Positions 1 to 4,970 of a stretch of DNA of 6,249 nucleotides are shown in pieces. Below the pieces are notes generated by a model, which saw nothing but the letters and a program-made list of their open reading frames with translations, searched no databases and was not told the origin of the DNA. The position numbers and the translations under genes are program-made. Numbering within the stretch: position 1 is the first letter of the stretch; every line of letters starts with the position of its first letter. This DNA comes from Caulobacteraceae bacterium (lineage in GTDB: Bacteria; Pseudomonadota; Alphaproteobacteria; Caulobacterales; Caulobacteraceae), in contig CANGRP010000150.1 in assembly GCA_947456005.1 (NCBI GenBank), forward strand, positions 1 through 6,249, in the 5' to 3' direction.

Positions 1-2
1 GT

Positions 3-776
3 TCCGTGCGCGCCGGACAGAGTAGTGTGCGCGCCGACCTGACAGGGGCGCTTCTGAGGGATGCACGGCTGACCCGGGCCAACATGGATCTCTGCATTCT
101 GGCCTTTGCAGATCTGACCGGTGCAGACCTGACTCAGACCAAGCTCAGAGGCGCCGATCTCCATAAGGCCGTCCTGCTCGGCGCGCGAACCCAGTACTGG
201 GAAACCGTGGATGCTGATCTGCGCGGGGCCCTCCTCAAACCACCGGCAGACCCGGGCGAAGGCGAACCCTCCCTGGCCGATCAAGTCCGCGATCACTCGC
301 TCTGGAGCGAAACCAACGGAAAGTCCGGTCGACACAGCGACTTCGCCGGGGCGGACCTCCGGGGCCTGAAAAGCCTGAAGGGCAAGATCCTCAGCGCCCT
401 TTCGGCACGGGAGGCGGTGTTCTACGGACTCAACATGCAAGGCGCGCAGCTCCAGGGCGCTCGTCTGGAGGGAGCTGACCTGAGGGCCTGCGACCTGCGG
501 GGCGCGGACCTGCGGGGGGCATGTCTGAAAGGCGCCCTGCTGGCCGGCGCGATCCTGCAGGGCGCCAACCTGGGTCCGCTCAACCTGGGCGGCGGGCGAC
601 AGCTGCCGGCGGACCTGAGCTCTGCTGACTTGCGCCGCGCCGACCTGTCAGACGCCGACCTCAAGTCCGCGGTTCTAGACGACGCCGATGTTCGCCAGGC
701 CGACCTGACCGGCGCCGACCTCGAGGGTGCAAGTCTGGCCTTCCGGGACGCTTTCGGCCTGAAGCGTCAGCGCTGA
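3..776 (+). CDS. Pentapeptide-repeat protein, 5' end outside the window
   Basis: The frame is open to the left edge and already carries repeats, so the true start is probably upstream; the GTG at 6 is only the first possible start visible. Counting from that GTG, residues 8-77 hold about a dozen A(D/N)LxX repeats. A non-repeat linker follows at about 78-112, containing a H97-x2-W100-x4-G105-x2-G108 pattern before the repeats resume. A second, longer block runs from about 113 to 245 (many ADLRG, ADLSD and ADLTG units), and the last residues are a short basic tail. Such repeats are known to fold as a right-handed quadrilateral beta-helix. The family has mostly unknown roles, apart from members such as the DNA-gyrase-protecting Qnr/MfpA proteins. 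Nothing here points to gyrase, and no signal peptide or membrane segment is visible in this part. It converges on the hsp20 gene with 75 bp between the stop codons. Confidence 0.9.
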   Translation, partial: SVRAGQSSVRADLTGALLRDARLTRANMDLCILAFADLTGADLTQTKLRGADLHKAVLLGARTQYWETVDADLRGALLKPPADPGEGEPSLADQVRDHSLWSETNGKSGRHSDFAGADLRGLKSLKGKILSALSAREAVFYGLNMQGAQLQGARLEGADLRACDLRGADLRGACLKGALLAGAILQGANLGPLNLGGGRQLPADLSSADLRRADLSDADLKSAVLDDADVRQADLTGADLEGASLAFRDAFGLKRQR

Positions 777-799
777 CCTCGCCCGCCATGATGCGAAAC

Positions 800-823
800 G
801 GGCGACGTCCTTGGACGCCGCCC
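800..823. terminator. Hairpin between convergent genes, possible bidirectional terminator
   Basis: GGGCG-A-CGTCC (800-810) faces GGACG-C-CGCCC (813-823) across a TT centre. That gives ten pairs and one A/C mismatch. It lies 23 bp after the pentapeptide gene stop and downstream of the hsp20 stop on the other strand, where a shared terminator would be expected. No T-run follows on either strand, so it is not a textbook intrinsic terminator. Poor T-tracts are common in GC-rich genomes. Confidence 0.5.
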
Positions 824-830
824 GCAGTGC

Positions 831-871
831 AGGGTCAGCCGATCGGCGGCGTCACGCCGCCGTCTGACCCT
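831..871. terminator. Two-part hairpin enclosing the hsp20 stop codon
   Basis: An outer stem AGGGTCAG (831-838) pairs with CTGACCCT (864-871). An inner stem CGGCGGCG (844-851) pairs with CGCCGCCG (855-862). They are separated by a 5 nt/1 nt internal loop. The three-base loop 852-854 is exactly the hsp20 stop codon on the minus strand, so the 3' arm lies in the last hsp20 codons. It could act as a terminator or 3'-end stabiliser for either convergent transcript. There is no T-tract, so the function is inferred. Confidence 0.5.
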
Positions 872-1304
872 CGATCAGGGGAGCCGAGCCAGCGGCGATC
901 TCGATCCGCCGGGGCTTTAGGGCCTCCGGCAGCTCACGCCGCAGGGCGATCGAGAGGAGGCCGTCGGCGAGACGGGCGTCAGTGACGATCACATAGTCGG
1001 CCAGCTGGAAGCGGCGTTCGAAGTCGCGCTCGGCGAGGCCGCGATGGAGGAACCGGCGTTCGGCGTCATTGGCCGCCTTGCGACCCTGGACCGTGAGCAG
1101 GTTCTCCTTAACCTCGATGTTCAGTTCATCCGCCCGGAAGCCGGCGACGGCGATCTCGATGCGGTAGGCGTTCTCGTCGGTCCGCTCGATGTTGTAGGGC
1201 GGGTAGCCGGTCGCCTGGTCCACCGAGGCGGTCTCCAGGAGCTGGGCCAGGCGGTCAAAGCCAACGACGGAGCGATAGAGGGGGGAAAAGTCGATCGTGC
1301 GCAT
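852..1304 (-). CDS. Hsp20/alpha-crystallin small heat-shock protein (IbpA class)
   Basis: This is a 150-residue cytoplasmic ATP-independent chaperone that would hold unfolding proteins for refolding by DnaK and ClpB. The N-terminal stretch (RTIDFSPLYRSVVGFDRL, residues 2-19) is typical of bacterial class A IbpA/HspA-type proteins. The alpha-crystallin domain spans about residues 35-125. It ends with the signature A110-x4-G115-x-L117 (ARLADGLL). The C-terminal I-x-I anchor used in oligomer assembly is I134-E-I136. Length is normal for the family. The ATG at 1304 follows an AAGGA (1316-1320) by 11 nt, which is rather long. The ATG inside that Shine-Dalgarno region is followed at once by a stop, and no other in-frame start fits. 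Expression appears to be controlled by a sigma-32 promoter and an RNA thermometer (separate entries). Confidence 0.95.
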   Translation of the reverse strand: MRTIDFSPLYRSVVGFDRLAQLLETASVDQATGYPPYNIERTDENAYRIEIAVAGFRADELNIEVKENLLTVQGRKAANDAERRFLHRGLAERDFERRFQLADYVIVTDARLADGLLSIALRRELPEALKPRRIEIAAGSAPLIEGQTAA

Positions 1305-1380
1305 GTGCGTTCACATCCTTCTTGACGAAGCAAGGTTGCGTTTTGAGGTTCGGGACCTGTGCGCGCCGAAGCCTCGCACT
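1305..1380 (-). promoter_or_regulatory. ROSE-like RNA thermometer in the hsp20 leader
   Basis: Read on the minus strand, CUUGCUUC (1334-1327) can fold back over a five-base loop GUCAA onto GAAGGA (1321-1316). The pairs are C1327-G1321, U1328-A1320, U1329-A1319, C1330-G1318, U1332-G1317 and U1333-A1316, with G1331 unpaired. This sequesters the Shine-Dalgarno AAGGA. It reproduces the hallmark of ROSE elements, a 5'-UYGCU-3' box facing AGGA with an extra G. Upstream stems are also visible. GUGCG (1379-1375) pairs with CGCAC (1363-1359) around a GC-UUCG-GC tetraloop hairpin, and AGGU (1358-1355) pairs with ACCU (1349-1346). ROSE elements are known upstream of hsp20 genes in alpha- and gammaproteobacteria, and they melt at heat-shock temperature. 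The fold was made by eye. The main doubt is the 11 nt Shine-Dalgarno to ATG spacing. Confidence 0.72.
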
Positions 1381-1417
1381 GCCCGGAAGGCCCAGACATC
1401 CGGCGCCTTCGGTGAAG

Positions 1418-1445
1418 ACATGGGTGGCCCCGGGCGGGGTTCAAG
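1418..1445 (-). promoter_or_regulatory. Sigma-32 (RpoH) heat-shock promoter of hsp20
   Basis: On the minus strand CTTGAAC (1445-1439) and ACCCATGT (1425-1418) are separated by 13 nt. The E. coli RpoH consensus is CTTGAAA, 13-17 nt, CCCCATnT. The match is 6 of 7 and 6 of the 7 defined positions of the octamer, and spacing is within range. Transcription would start near 1411, giving a leader of about 105 nt, which suits a ROSE element. The spacer contains a GC palindrome (1428-1439), but no CIRCE element is visible. Confidence 0.75.
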
Positions 1446-1508
1446 GGGCGGCCCCCACCCGCACGGGGCGTTTACAAGGCGGGTCCGGGACGGCATTGCA
1501 GACGGCAA

Positions 1509-1516
1509 GGGAGAGG
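1509..1516 (+). promoter_or_regulatory. Ribosome binding site of the SCP2-domain gene
   Basis: GGGAGAGG ends 7 nt before the ATG at 1524 and fixes the start of the downstream gene. No convincing promoter for this unit is visible in 1446-1508. Confidence 0.7.
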
Positions 1517-1523
1517 CGAGCTC

Positions 1524-1844
1524 ATGGATGGACTGACGGAACTGACAGACCGCGTGCGGGCCCACTTCCAGTCCGGAGGGGCTGGACTGGACCGCTCGAT
1601 CCGGCTCGACCTGCGGGGCGAGGGGGTCATCAGGGTCGAGGGAGCGACGGTCACCAACGCGGAGGATCCGGCGGACCTGGTCATCAGCGTAAGCCGCAAG
1701 GACCTTCAGGCCCTGGCCCGGGGTGACCTTAATCCCATGACCGCCGCCATCACCGGCCGGCTGAAGGTCTCCGACATGGGTCTGGCCATGTCGCTGATGC
1801 CGCAGGTCAAGGCCCTGCTCGCCGCCCGCACAGGAGAGGCCTGA
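1524..1844 (+). CDS. SCP2 sterol-binding domain protein
   Basis: A 106-residue protein consisting of a single SCP2-like domain. The diagnostic part is the second half: dLvISVSRKDLQALARGDLNP followed by a TAAITGRLKVSDMGLAMSL stretch (roughly residues 51-91). This matches the family's x-G-x-x-x-P-x-x-A-x-x-x-G-x-L-K-(V/I) core. SCP2 domains form a hydrophobic tunnel that binds lipids, fatty acyl-CoA or sterol-like molecules. In bacteria the ligand is usually unknown. There is no signal peptide or membrane segment, so it should be cytoplasmic. The stop lies 1 bp before the start of the alpha/beta hydrolase gene, so the two are almost certainly co-transcribed and translationally coupled. That makes a shared lipid or ester substrate plausible but unproven. 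Confidence 0.85.
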   Translation: MDGLTELTDRVRAHFQSGGAGLDRSIRLDLRGEGVIRVEGATVTNAEDPADLVISVSRKDLQALARGDLNPMTAAITGRLKVSDMGLAMSLMPQVKALLAARTGEA

Positions 1845-1845
1845 C

Positions 1846-2790
1846 ATGGATCGCACGGCGCCGCTGACTGAGCTTCCCGATTCGCCCGTCCCGCCTCTTG
1901 GCGGAGCGGAATGGTTCGACGGCGAGGGCGGGGCGCGCCTTCGCGCCGCCCTCTTTCGCCCGGAGGGCCGGCCGCGCGGCTCCGTGGTCCTGTCGACGGG
2001 CCGGACCGAGGCCATAGAGAAGTACTTCGAGGTGGTGCGCGACCTGCAGCAGCGGGGGTTCGTGGTCCTGGTGAACGAATGGCGAGGCCAGGGCCTCTCC
2101 CATCGGGACCTGCCGGATCGCCTGAAAGGCCACGCCCTGGGGGCCGAGACCTACCTCGCTGACTACCGGGCCCTGCTGGTCGCCTTCGAGGCCCGCCTTC
2201 CCAAGCCCTGGATCGCCATCGGCCACTCCATGGGCGGATGTCTGACCCTCATGGCCCTTGCCCGGGGCCAGGCGCCGCGGTTCGCCGGAGCGGTCCTGTG
2301 CGCCCCCATGCTGGGCCTGCGCCTTCCGCGCTTCGCCCGCGCCCTTGTGGCCCTTCGCCTCCTGACGGGCCGCGCCCGTGACTGGGCCCAACCGCCCGGC
2401 GATCCCGCCGGCGAACCCTTCGAGGGCAATGTGCTGACCGGCGATCCGGTTCGCTACCGTCGTGGCAAGGATCTCCTCAGGGCCAATCCGGACCTCGCCC
2501 TGTCCTCCCCGACCTGGGGCTGGCTGGACTTCGCCCTGCGCGCCACCGCCTGGCTCGCGAAGGGCGAGAACCTGAAGGAGGCGAACCTGCCCGTGGTGAT
2601 CGTCTCGGCCTCACGGGACAAGCTGGTCAGCAACGCCGACCAGAAGGCCATCGCCACCCTCCTGCCCCGGGGCGAGTTCGTCACCGTGGACGGCGCGGAG
2701 CACGAGATCCTGATGGAGACCGATCCCCTGCGGAACCAGTTCTGGGAACGTTTCGACGCCCTCGCCGACGGGGCGGCGCCGAGAGACTAG
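1846..2790 (+). CDS. Alpha/beta hydrolase, lysophospholipase-like (PldB family)
   Basis: A 314-residue serine hydrolase of the monoacylglycerol lipase/lysophospholipase L2 type. The nucleophile elbow is G126-H-S128-M-G-G. The likely acid is D258 in VSASRD, and the likely base is H286 in DGAEHEI, giving a full Ser-Asp-His triad in the expected order. The early strand and turn VVLSTGRTEAIEKY (about residues 47-60) and NEWRGQGLS (about 78-86) match the family pattern, in which the latter is usually DhRGqGlS. The segment between about 150 and 225 would form the lid. There is no secretion signal. Start choice is supported by AGGAGAGG (1832-1839) ending 6 nt before the ATG. It follows the SCP2-domain gene by 1 bp. 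The natural substrate cannot be read from the sequence; a lysophospholipid, monoglyceride or other carboxylic ester are all possible. Confidence 0.9.
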   Translation: MDRTAPLTELPDSPVPPLGGAEWFDGEGGARLRAALFRPEGRPRGSVVLSTGRTEAIEKYFEVVRDLQQRGFVVLVNEWRGQGLSHRDLPDRLKGHALGAETYLADYRALLVAFEARLPKPWIAIGHSMGGCLTLMALARGQAPRFAGAVLCAPMLGLRLPRFARALVALRLLTGRARDWAQPPGDPAGEPFEGNVLTGDPVRYRRGKDLLRANPDLALSSPTWGWLDFALRATAWLAKGENLKEANLPVVIVSASRDKLVSNADQKAIATLLPRGEFVTVDGAEHEILMETDPLRNQFWERFDALADGAAPRD

Positions 2791-3599
2791 TCGGCCGCCG
2801 ACTTCAGGAGGGGCAGGGCTTCCTCGAGGCAGGCCCTGTCGCCGACGACGACGAGCTGGCCCCCATTGCGGCCGATGGGCATGCCGTTCCAGTCCGTTGC
2901 GACGCCGCCAGCGCCCGCCAGGAGGGGTACTGCAGCCTCTATGTCCCATGATTTGCAGGCGCGGGACTCCAGCACCAGGTCCATCGACCCGGCCGCCACC
3001 ATGGCGTAGGCGTAGGCGTCGCAGCCCAGCCGGGCCAGTCTTGCTGCAGCGCGCACCCGGTCCCAGGCTGCCTTCTCGTCCGCGCCGAAATAGCCGATGG
3101 GGTCGGTGGAGGCGATGGTCGCCTCCGAAAGCCCGAAGCAGGGGCGCACCCGCAGTGGCCGGCTCTCGCCGCCCCGGACCAGGCGCGAGCCCTCGGGCGA
3201 ACCGATGAAGACCTCTCCAAGATAGGGCTGGCCGATCGACGACAGGACAGGCTCGCCCCTCCAGCGCAGGCTGATCAGGGTGGTCCAGACCGGCAGGCCG
3301 GCGATGAAGGCCCGGGTCCCGTCCACCGGATCGAGGACCCAGACGAATTCCTGTTCCGGCCGATCCTCGCCGTACTCTTCGCCGATGACTCCATGATGGG
3401 GGACGACCTCCGCCAGCCGTCGACGTATCGCGGCCTCAGCGCCACGATCGGCCATGGTGACCGGGTCAAAGCCCGCCTCCCCACCCTTGTCCTCCAGTCC
3501 GTGGTCAGACCGGAAGAGGGGCAGGATGACCTCTGCAGAAACCCTGTTGAGGTCCATGAGGAGGGATTCGAGTTCGGGGATGAGATCAGGATTCACCAT
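2787..3599 (-). CDS. hisN: Inositol-monophosphatase family phosphatase, probable histidinol-phosphatase HisN
   Basis: A 270-residue Mg2+-dependent phosphatase. Metal-site motifs of the family are all present: G73-E74-E75, D90-P-V-D93-G-T and W218-D219 (WDIEAA), plus the N-terminal DPVTMADRGAE (residues 45-55). In actinobacteria and many alphaproteobacteria a member of this family (HisN) hydrolyses L-histidinol phosphate in histidine biosynthesis, in place of the HisB or PHP-type enzyme. Sequence style (LDPVDGTRAFIAG, WDIEAAVPLLAGAGG) favours HisN, but related inositol or 3'-phosphoadenosine phosphatases share the motifs. No other his gene is nearby. The ATG at 3599 lies inside the end of the upstream XRE gene (14 bp overlap), with GGGTAGG about 7 nt upstream. 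The stop shares a CTAG with the convergent hydrolase gene. Confidence 0.85.
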   Translation of the reverse strand: MVNPDLIPELESLLMDLNRVSAEVILPLFRSDHGLEDKGGEAGFDPVTMADRGAEAAIRRRLAEVVPHHGVIGEEYGEDRPEQEFVWVLDPVDGTRAFIAGLPVWTTLISLRWRGEPVLSSIGQPYLGEVFIGSPEGSRLVRGGESRPLRVRPCFGLSEATIASTDPIGYFGADEKAAWDRVRAAARLARLGCDAYAYAMVAAGSMDLVLESRACKSWDIEAAVPLLAGAGGVATDWNGMPIGRNGGQLVVVGDRACLEEALPLLKSAAD

Positions 3600-3906
3600 G
3601 GCTCAGCCTACCCTCAGGCGCCGAGGAAAGTAAGGCGCCGGCATCGGTCATGACCGGCTCCGGAGCCTCGGGCAGGCCTTCGAAGAAGTCGAGCAACGGC
3701 GTTTCCATGGCATGGGCGATCTTCCAGAGCCGCGACGCTGCGATCCTGTTGGTCCCGCTTTCGTACTTCTGGATCTGCTGGAACCTGACGCCGCAGGCCA
3801 TGGCGAGTTGGTGCTGGGTCAGTCCGAGCTGGCGACGCCGGCGGCGGATTTTCCGGCCGATATGGGCGTCGATCACACCGTCCGGTGCGCGTGCATTGCT
3901 GGGCAT
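3586..3906 (-). CDS. XRE (Cro/CI-type) helix-turn-helix regulator
   Basis: A 106-residue DNA-binding protein. The HTH_3 domain covers about residues 16-72: IGRKIRRRRRQLGLTQHQLA, then ACGVRFQQIQKYESGTNRI, then ASRLWKIAHAM. Helix 2 is about 29-38, and the recognition helix is in GVRFQQIQKYE (39-49). The QQIQKYE-G-NR signature is characteristic of a large alphaproteobacterial XRE group. The roughly 30 residues after it are low-complexity and probably flexible. I chose the ATG at 3906 because GGAGAGG ends 6 nt before it; an upstream GTG at 3945 has no such site. The 3' end overlaps the hisN start by 14 bp, so the two are likely coupled. Its target is unknown. Self-regulation through the divergent region 3907-4042 is an obvious possibility. 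Confidence 0.9.
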   Translation of the reverse strand: MPSNARAPDGVIDAHIGRKIRRRRRQLGLTQHQLAMACGVRFQQIQKYESGTNRIAASRLWKIAHAMETPLLDFFEGLPEAPEPVMTDAGALLSSAPEGRLSHGES

Positions 3907-3912
3907 ATCCTG

Positions 3913-3919
3913 CCTCTCC
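3913..3919 (-). promoter_or_regulatory. Ribosome binding site deciding the XRE start
   Basis: On the minus strand GGAGAGG ends 6 nt before the ATG at 3906. It supports that start over the GTG at 3945, which lacks a purine-rich site. Confidence 0.7.
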
Positions 3920-3935
3920 AGTCCAGTTGCGCCCC

Positions 3936-3971
3936 GAATCCGCACCGTGAAAGTGTGCCGAATCGGGATTC
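3936..3971. promoter_or_regulatory. Three clustered GANTC (CcrM) sites in a divergent promoter region
   Basis: GAATC occurs at 3936-3940 and 3960-3964, and GATTC at 3967-3971. The last two form an inverted repeat GAATC-GG-GATTC. GANTC is the target of the cell-cycle DNA methyltransferase CcrM in alphaproteobacteria, and methylation state at promoters is known to change transcription in Caulobacter. These sites lie just upstream of the XRE gene and about 70 bp upstream of the acyltransferase start. The arms could equally be an operator for the adjacent XRE protein. No clean promoter for the XRE gene could be picked out. Confidence 0.45.
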
Positions 3972-4009
3972 TGCCCTTTCACATCGCAAGCCGGGCGCCA
4001 GCCCTCGGA

Positions 4010-4036
4010 TTGCGGTGCGCAGCCGACGCGCTATGG
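4010..4036 (+). promoter_or_regulatory. Possible promoter of the acyltransferase gene
   Basis: TTGCGG (4010-4015) and GCTATGG (4030-4036) resemble the Caulobacter housekeeping pattern of TTGACG, a short spacer, then GCTA. The -10 match is only partial. The predicted transcription start falls at about 4042-4043, which coincides with the GTG proposed as start codon and would make a leaderless message. Confidence 0.35.
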
Positions 4037-4042
4037 TCGGGT

Positions 4043-4963
4043 GTGGCGGACTCAGCTCGACCCTCTCGGCTTCAGGATTTGGTCTGGCGCCTCGAAGCCT
4101 TGGCCTTCGACGCCGTAACCTTTCTCGCCCGGCTCTTTCCCATCGACGCCGTGTCGGACTTCGGCGCCGCCGTTGCGGGGGTCCTGGGGCCCCTGACCTC
4201 CACCCACAGGGTGGCGGAGACCAACATCCGAATCGCCTTTCCCGACCTTCCGGAGGCGCAGGTTGAGGCGTTGCTGAAATCCCAATGGCGGGCCCTGGGG
4301 CGTTGGGCGGCGGAGTTCCCGATCCTCGACAAGATCATCGCAGATCCCGCCCGAGTAGAGGTCGTCAATGCCGAAAGGCTGGCGGCGATCACCCATCGCA
4401 AAGAGAGCGTCGTGTTCATTTCGGGACACTTTTCCTCGATGGAAATCATGCCCGCAGTGATCATTCACGCTGGGATTACCTGTCAGATCACCTATCGCGC
4501 CACCAACAACCCGCACGTGGATGCGCGCATCCGTGAGAGCCGTTTCCGCTATGGAGTCCGACTCTTCGCCCCCAAGGGGGGAGACGGCGCCCGCGAGCTG
4601 ATCCGCGCCCTTTCCCGCGGAGAGTGCGTGGCCCTCATGAATGATCAGAAGTTCAACGGCGGGGTCCTGGCCCCCTTGTTCGGGGTCGACTGCCACACGG
4701 CTCCGGGCCCTTCCAGCTTCGCCCTCCGGTTCGGCATCCCCCTTTTGCCCATGTCGGTGCAGCGGGTGCACAAGGCGCGCTTCCGGGTGATCGTGCATGA
4801 CGACATCCGGCTGGAGGACACCGGAGACCGTAACGCCGACATCGCCGCAGGGGTGCGGCGCGTGAACGCCTTCATGGAGGACCGGATCCGCGACCGGCCC
4901 GAGGAATGGTTCTGGGTCCACAAGCGCTGGCCCAACGAGGTCTATCGCAGGAGCCGGAACTGA
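4043..4963 (+). CDS. LpxL/HtrB-family lipid A (lauroyl) acyltransferase
   Basis: About 306 residues from the proposed GTG. The enzyme class transfers a fatty acyl chain from acyl-ACP onto lipid A at the inner face of the cytoplasmic membrane. The catalytic H-x4-E motif is H129-FSSM-E134 in SGHFSSMEI. It is followed by YRATNNPHVD (151-160), a MNDQKFNGG segment (199-207), an APGPSSFALR segment (220-229) and the C-terminal WFWVHKRWP (289-297), all family landmarks. The hydrophobic stretch about 19-50 is the usual N-terminal membrane-associated segment. The open frame extends back to 3650, but that part is antisense to the XRE gene and does not look like this family. The GTG at 4043 is preceded by only a weak GGTCGGG, so the exact start is uncertain. 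The chain specificity cannot be read off. The gene converges on the M23 gene with 7 bp between stops. Confidence 0.88.
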   Translation: MADSARPSRLQDLVWRLEALAFDAVTFLARLFPIDAVSDFGAAVAGVLGPLTSTHRVAETNIRIAFPDLPEAQVEALLKSQWRALGRWAAEFPILDKIIADPARVEVVNAERLAAITHRKESVVFISGHFSSMEIMPAVIIHAGITCQITYRATNNPHVDARIRESRFRYGVRLFAPKGGDGARELIRALSRGECVALMNDQKFNGGVLAPLFGVDCHTAPGPSSFALRFGIPLLPMSVQRVHKARFRVIVHDDIRLEDTGDRNADIAAGVRRVNAFMEDRIRDRPEEWFWVHKRWPNEVYRRSRN

Positions 4964-4970
4964 AGGGTGG

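Noticed and set aside
788..985. 65-codon plus-strand frame after the pentapeptide gene
   Set aside because: It overlaps the hsp20 3' end in antisense, has a Pro/Arg/Gly-rich shadow composition, and no ribosome binding site.
1471..1499. TTTACA/CATTGC as a promoter for the SCP2-hydrolase unit
   Set aside because: The spacing is 17 nt, but the -10 matches the consensus at only two positions, so it is not supportable.
1311..2015. 234-codon minus-strand frame over the SCP2 gene and hsp20 leader
   Set aside because: It has low-complexity Pro/Arg/Gly composition and is antisense to the SCP2 gene; it also covers the hsp20 promoter.
3907..3945. GTG start at 3945 for the XRE regulator
   Set aside because: There is no Shine-Dalgarno sequence before it, whereas the ATG at 3906 has GGAGAGG at 6 nt and gives a normal XRE length.
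3650..4042. N-terminal extension of the acyltransferase frame
   Set aside because: It is antisense to the well-supported XRE gene, rich in Trp and Arg runs unlike the family, and the acyltransferase is already full length from 4043.
4052..4921. 289-codon minus-strand open frame inside the acyltransferase gene
   Set aside because: Long antisense frames are common in GC-rich coding DNA. It has no recognisable domain, and the plus-strand frame has all the LpxL motifs.
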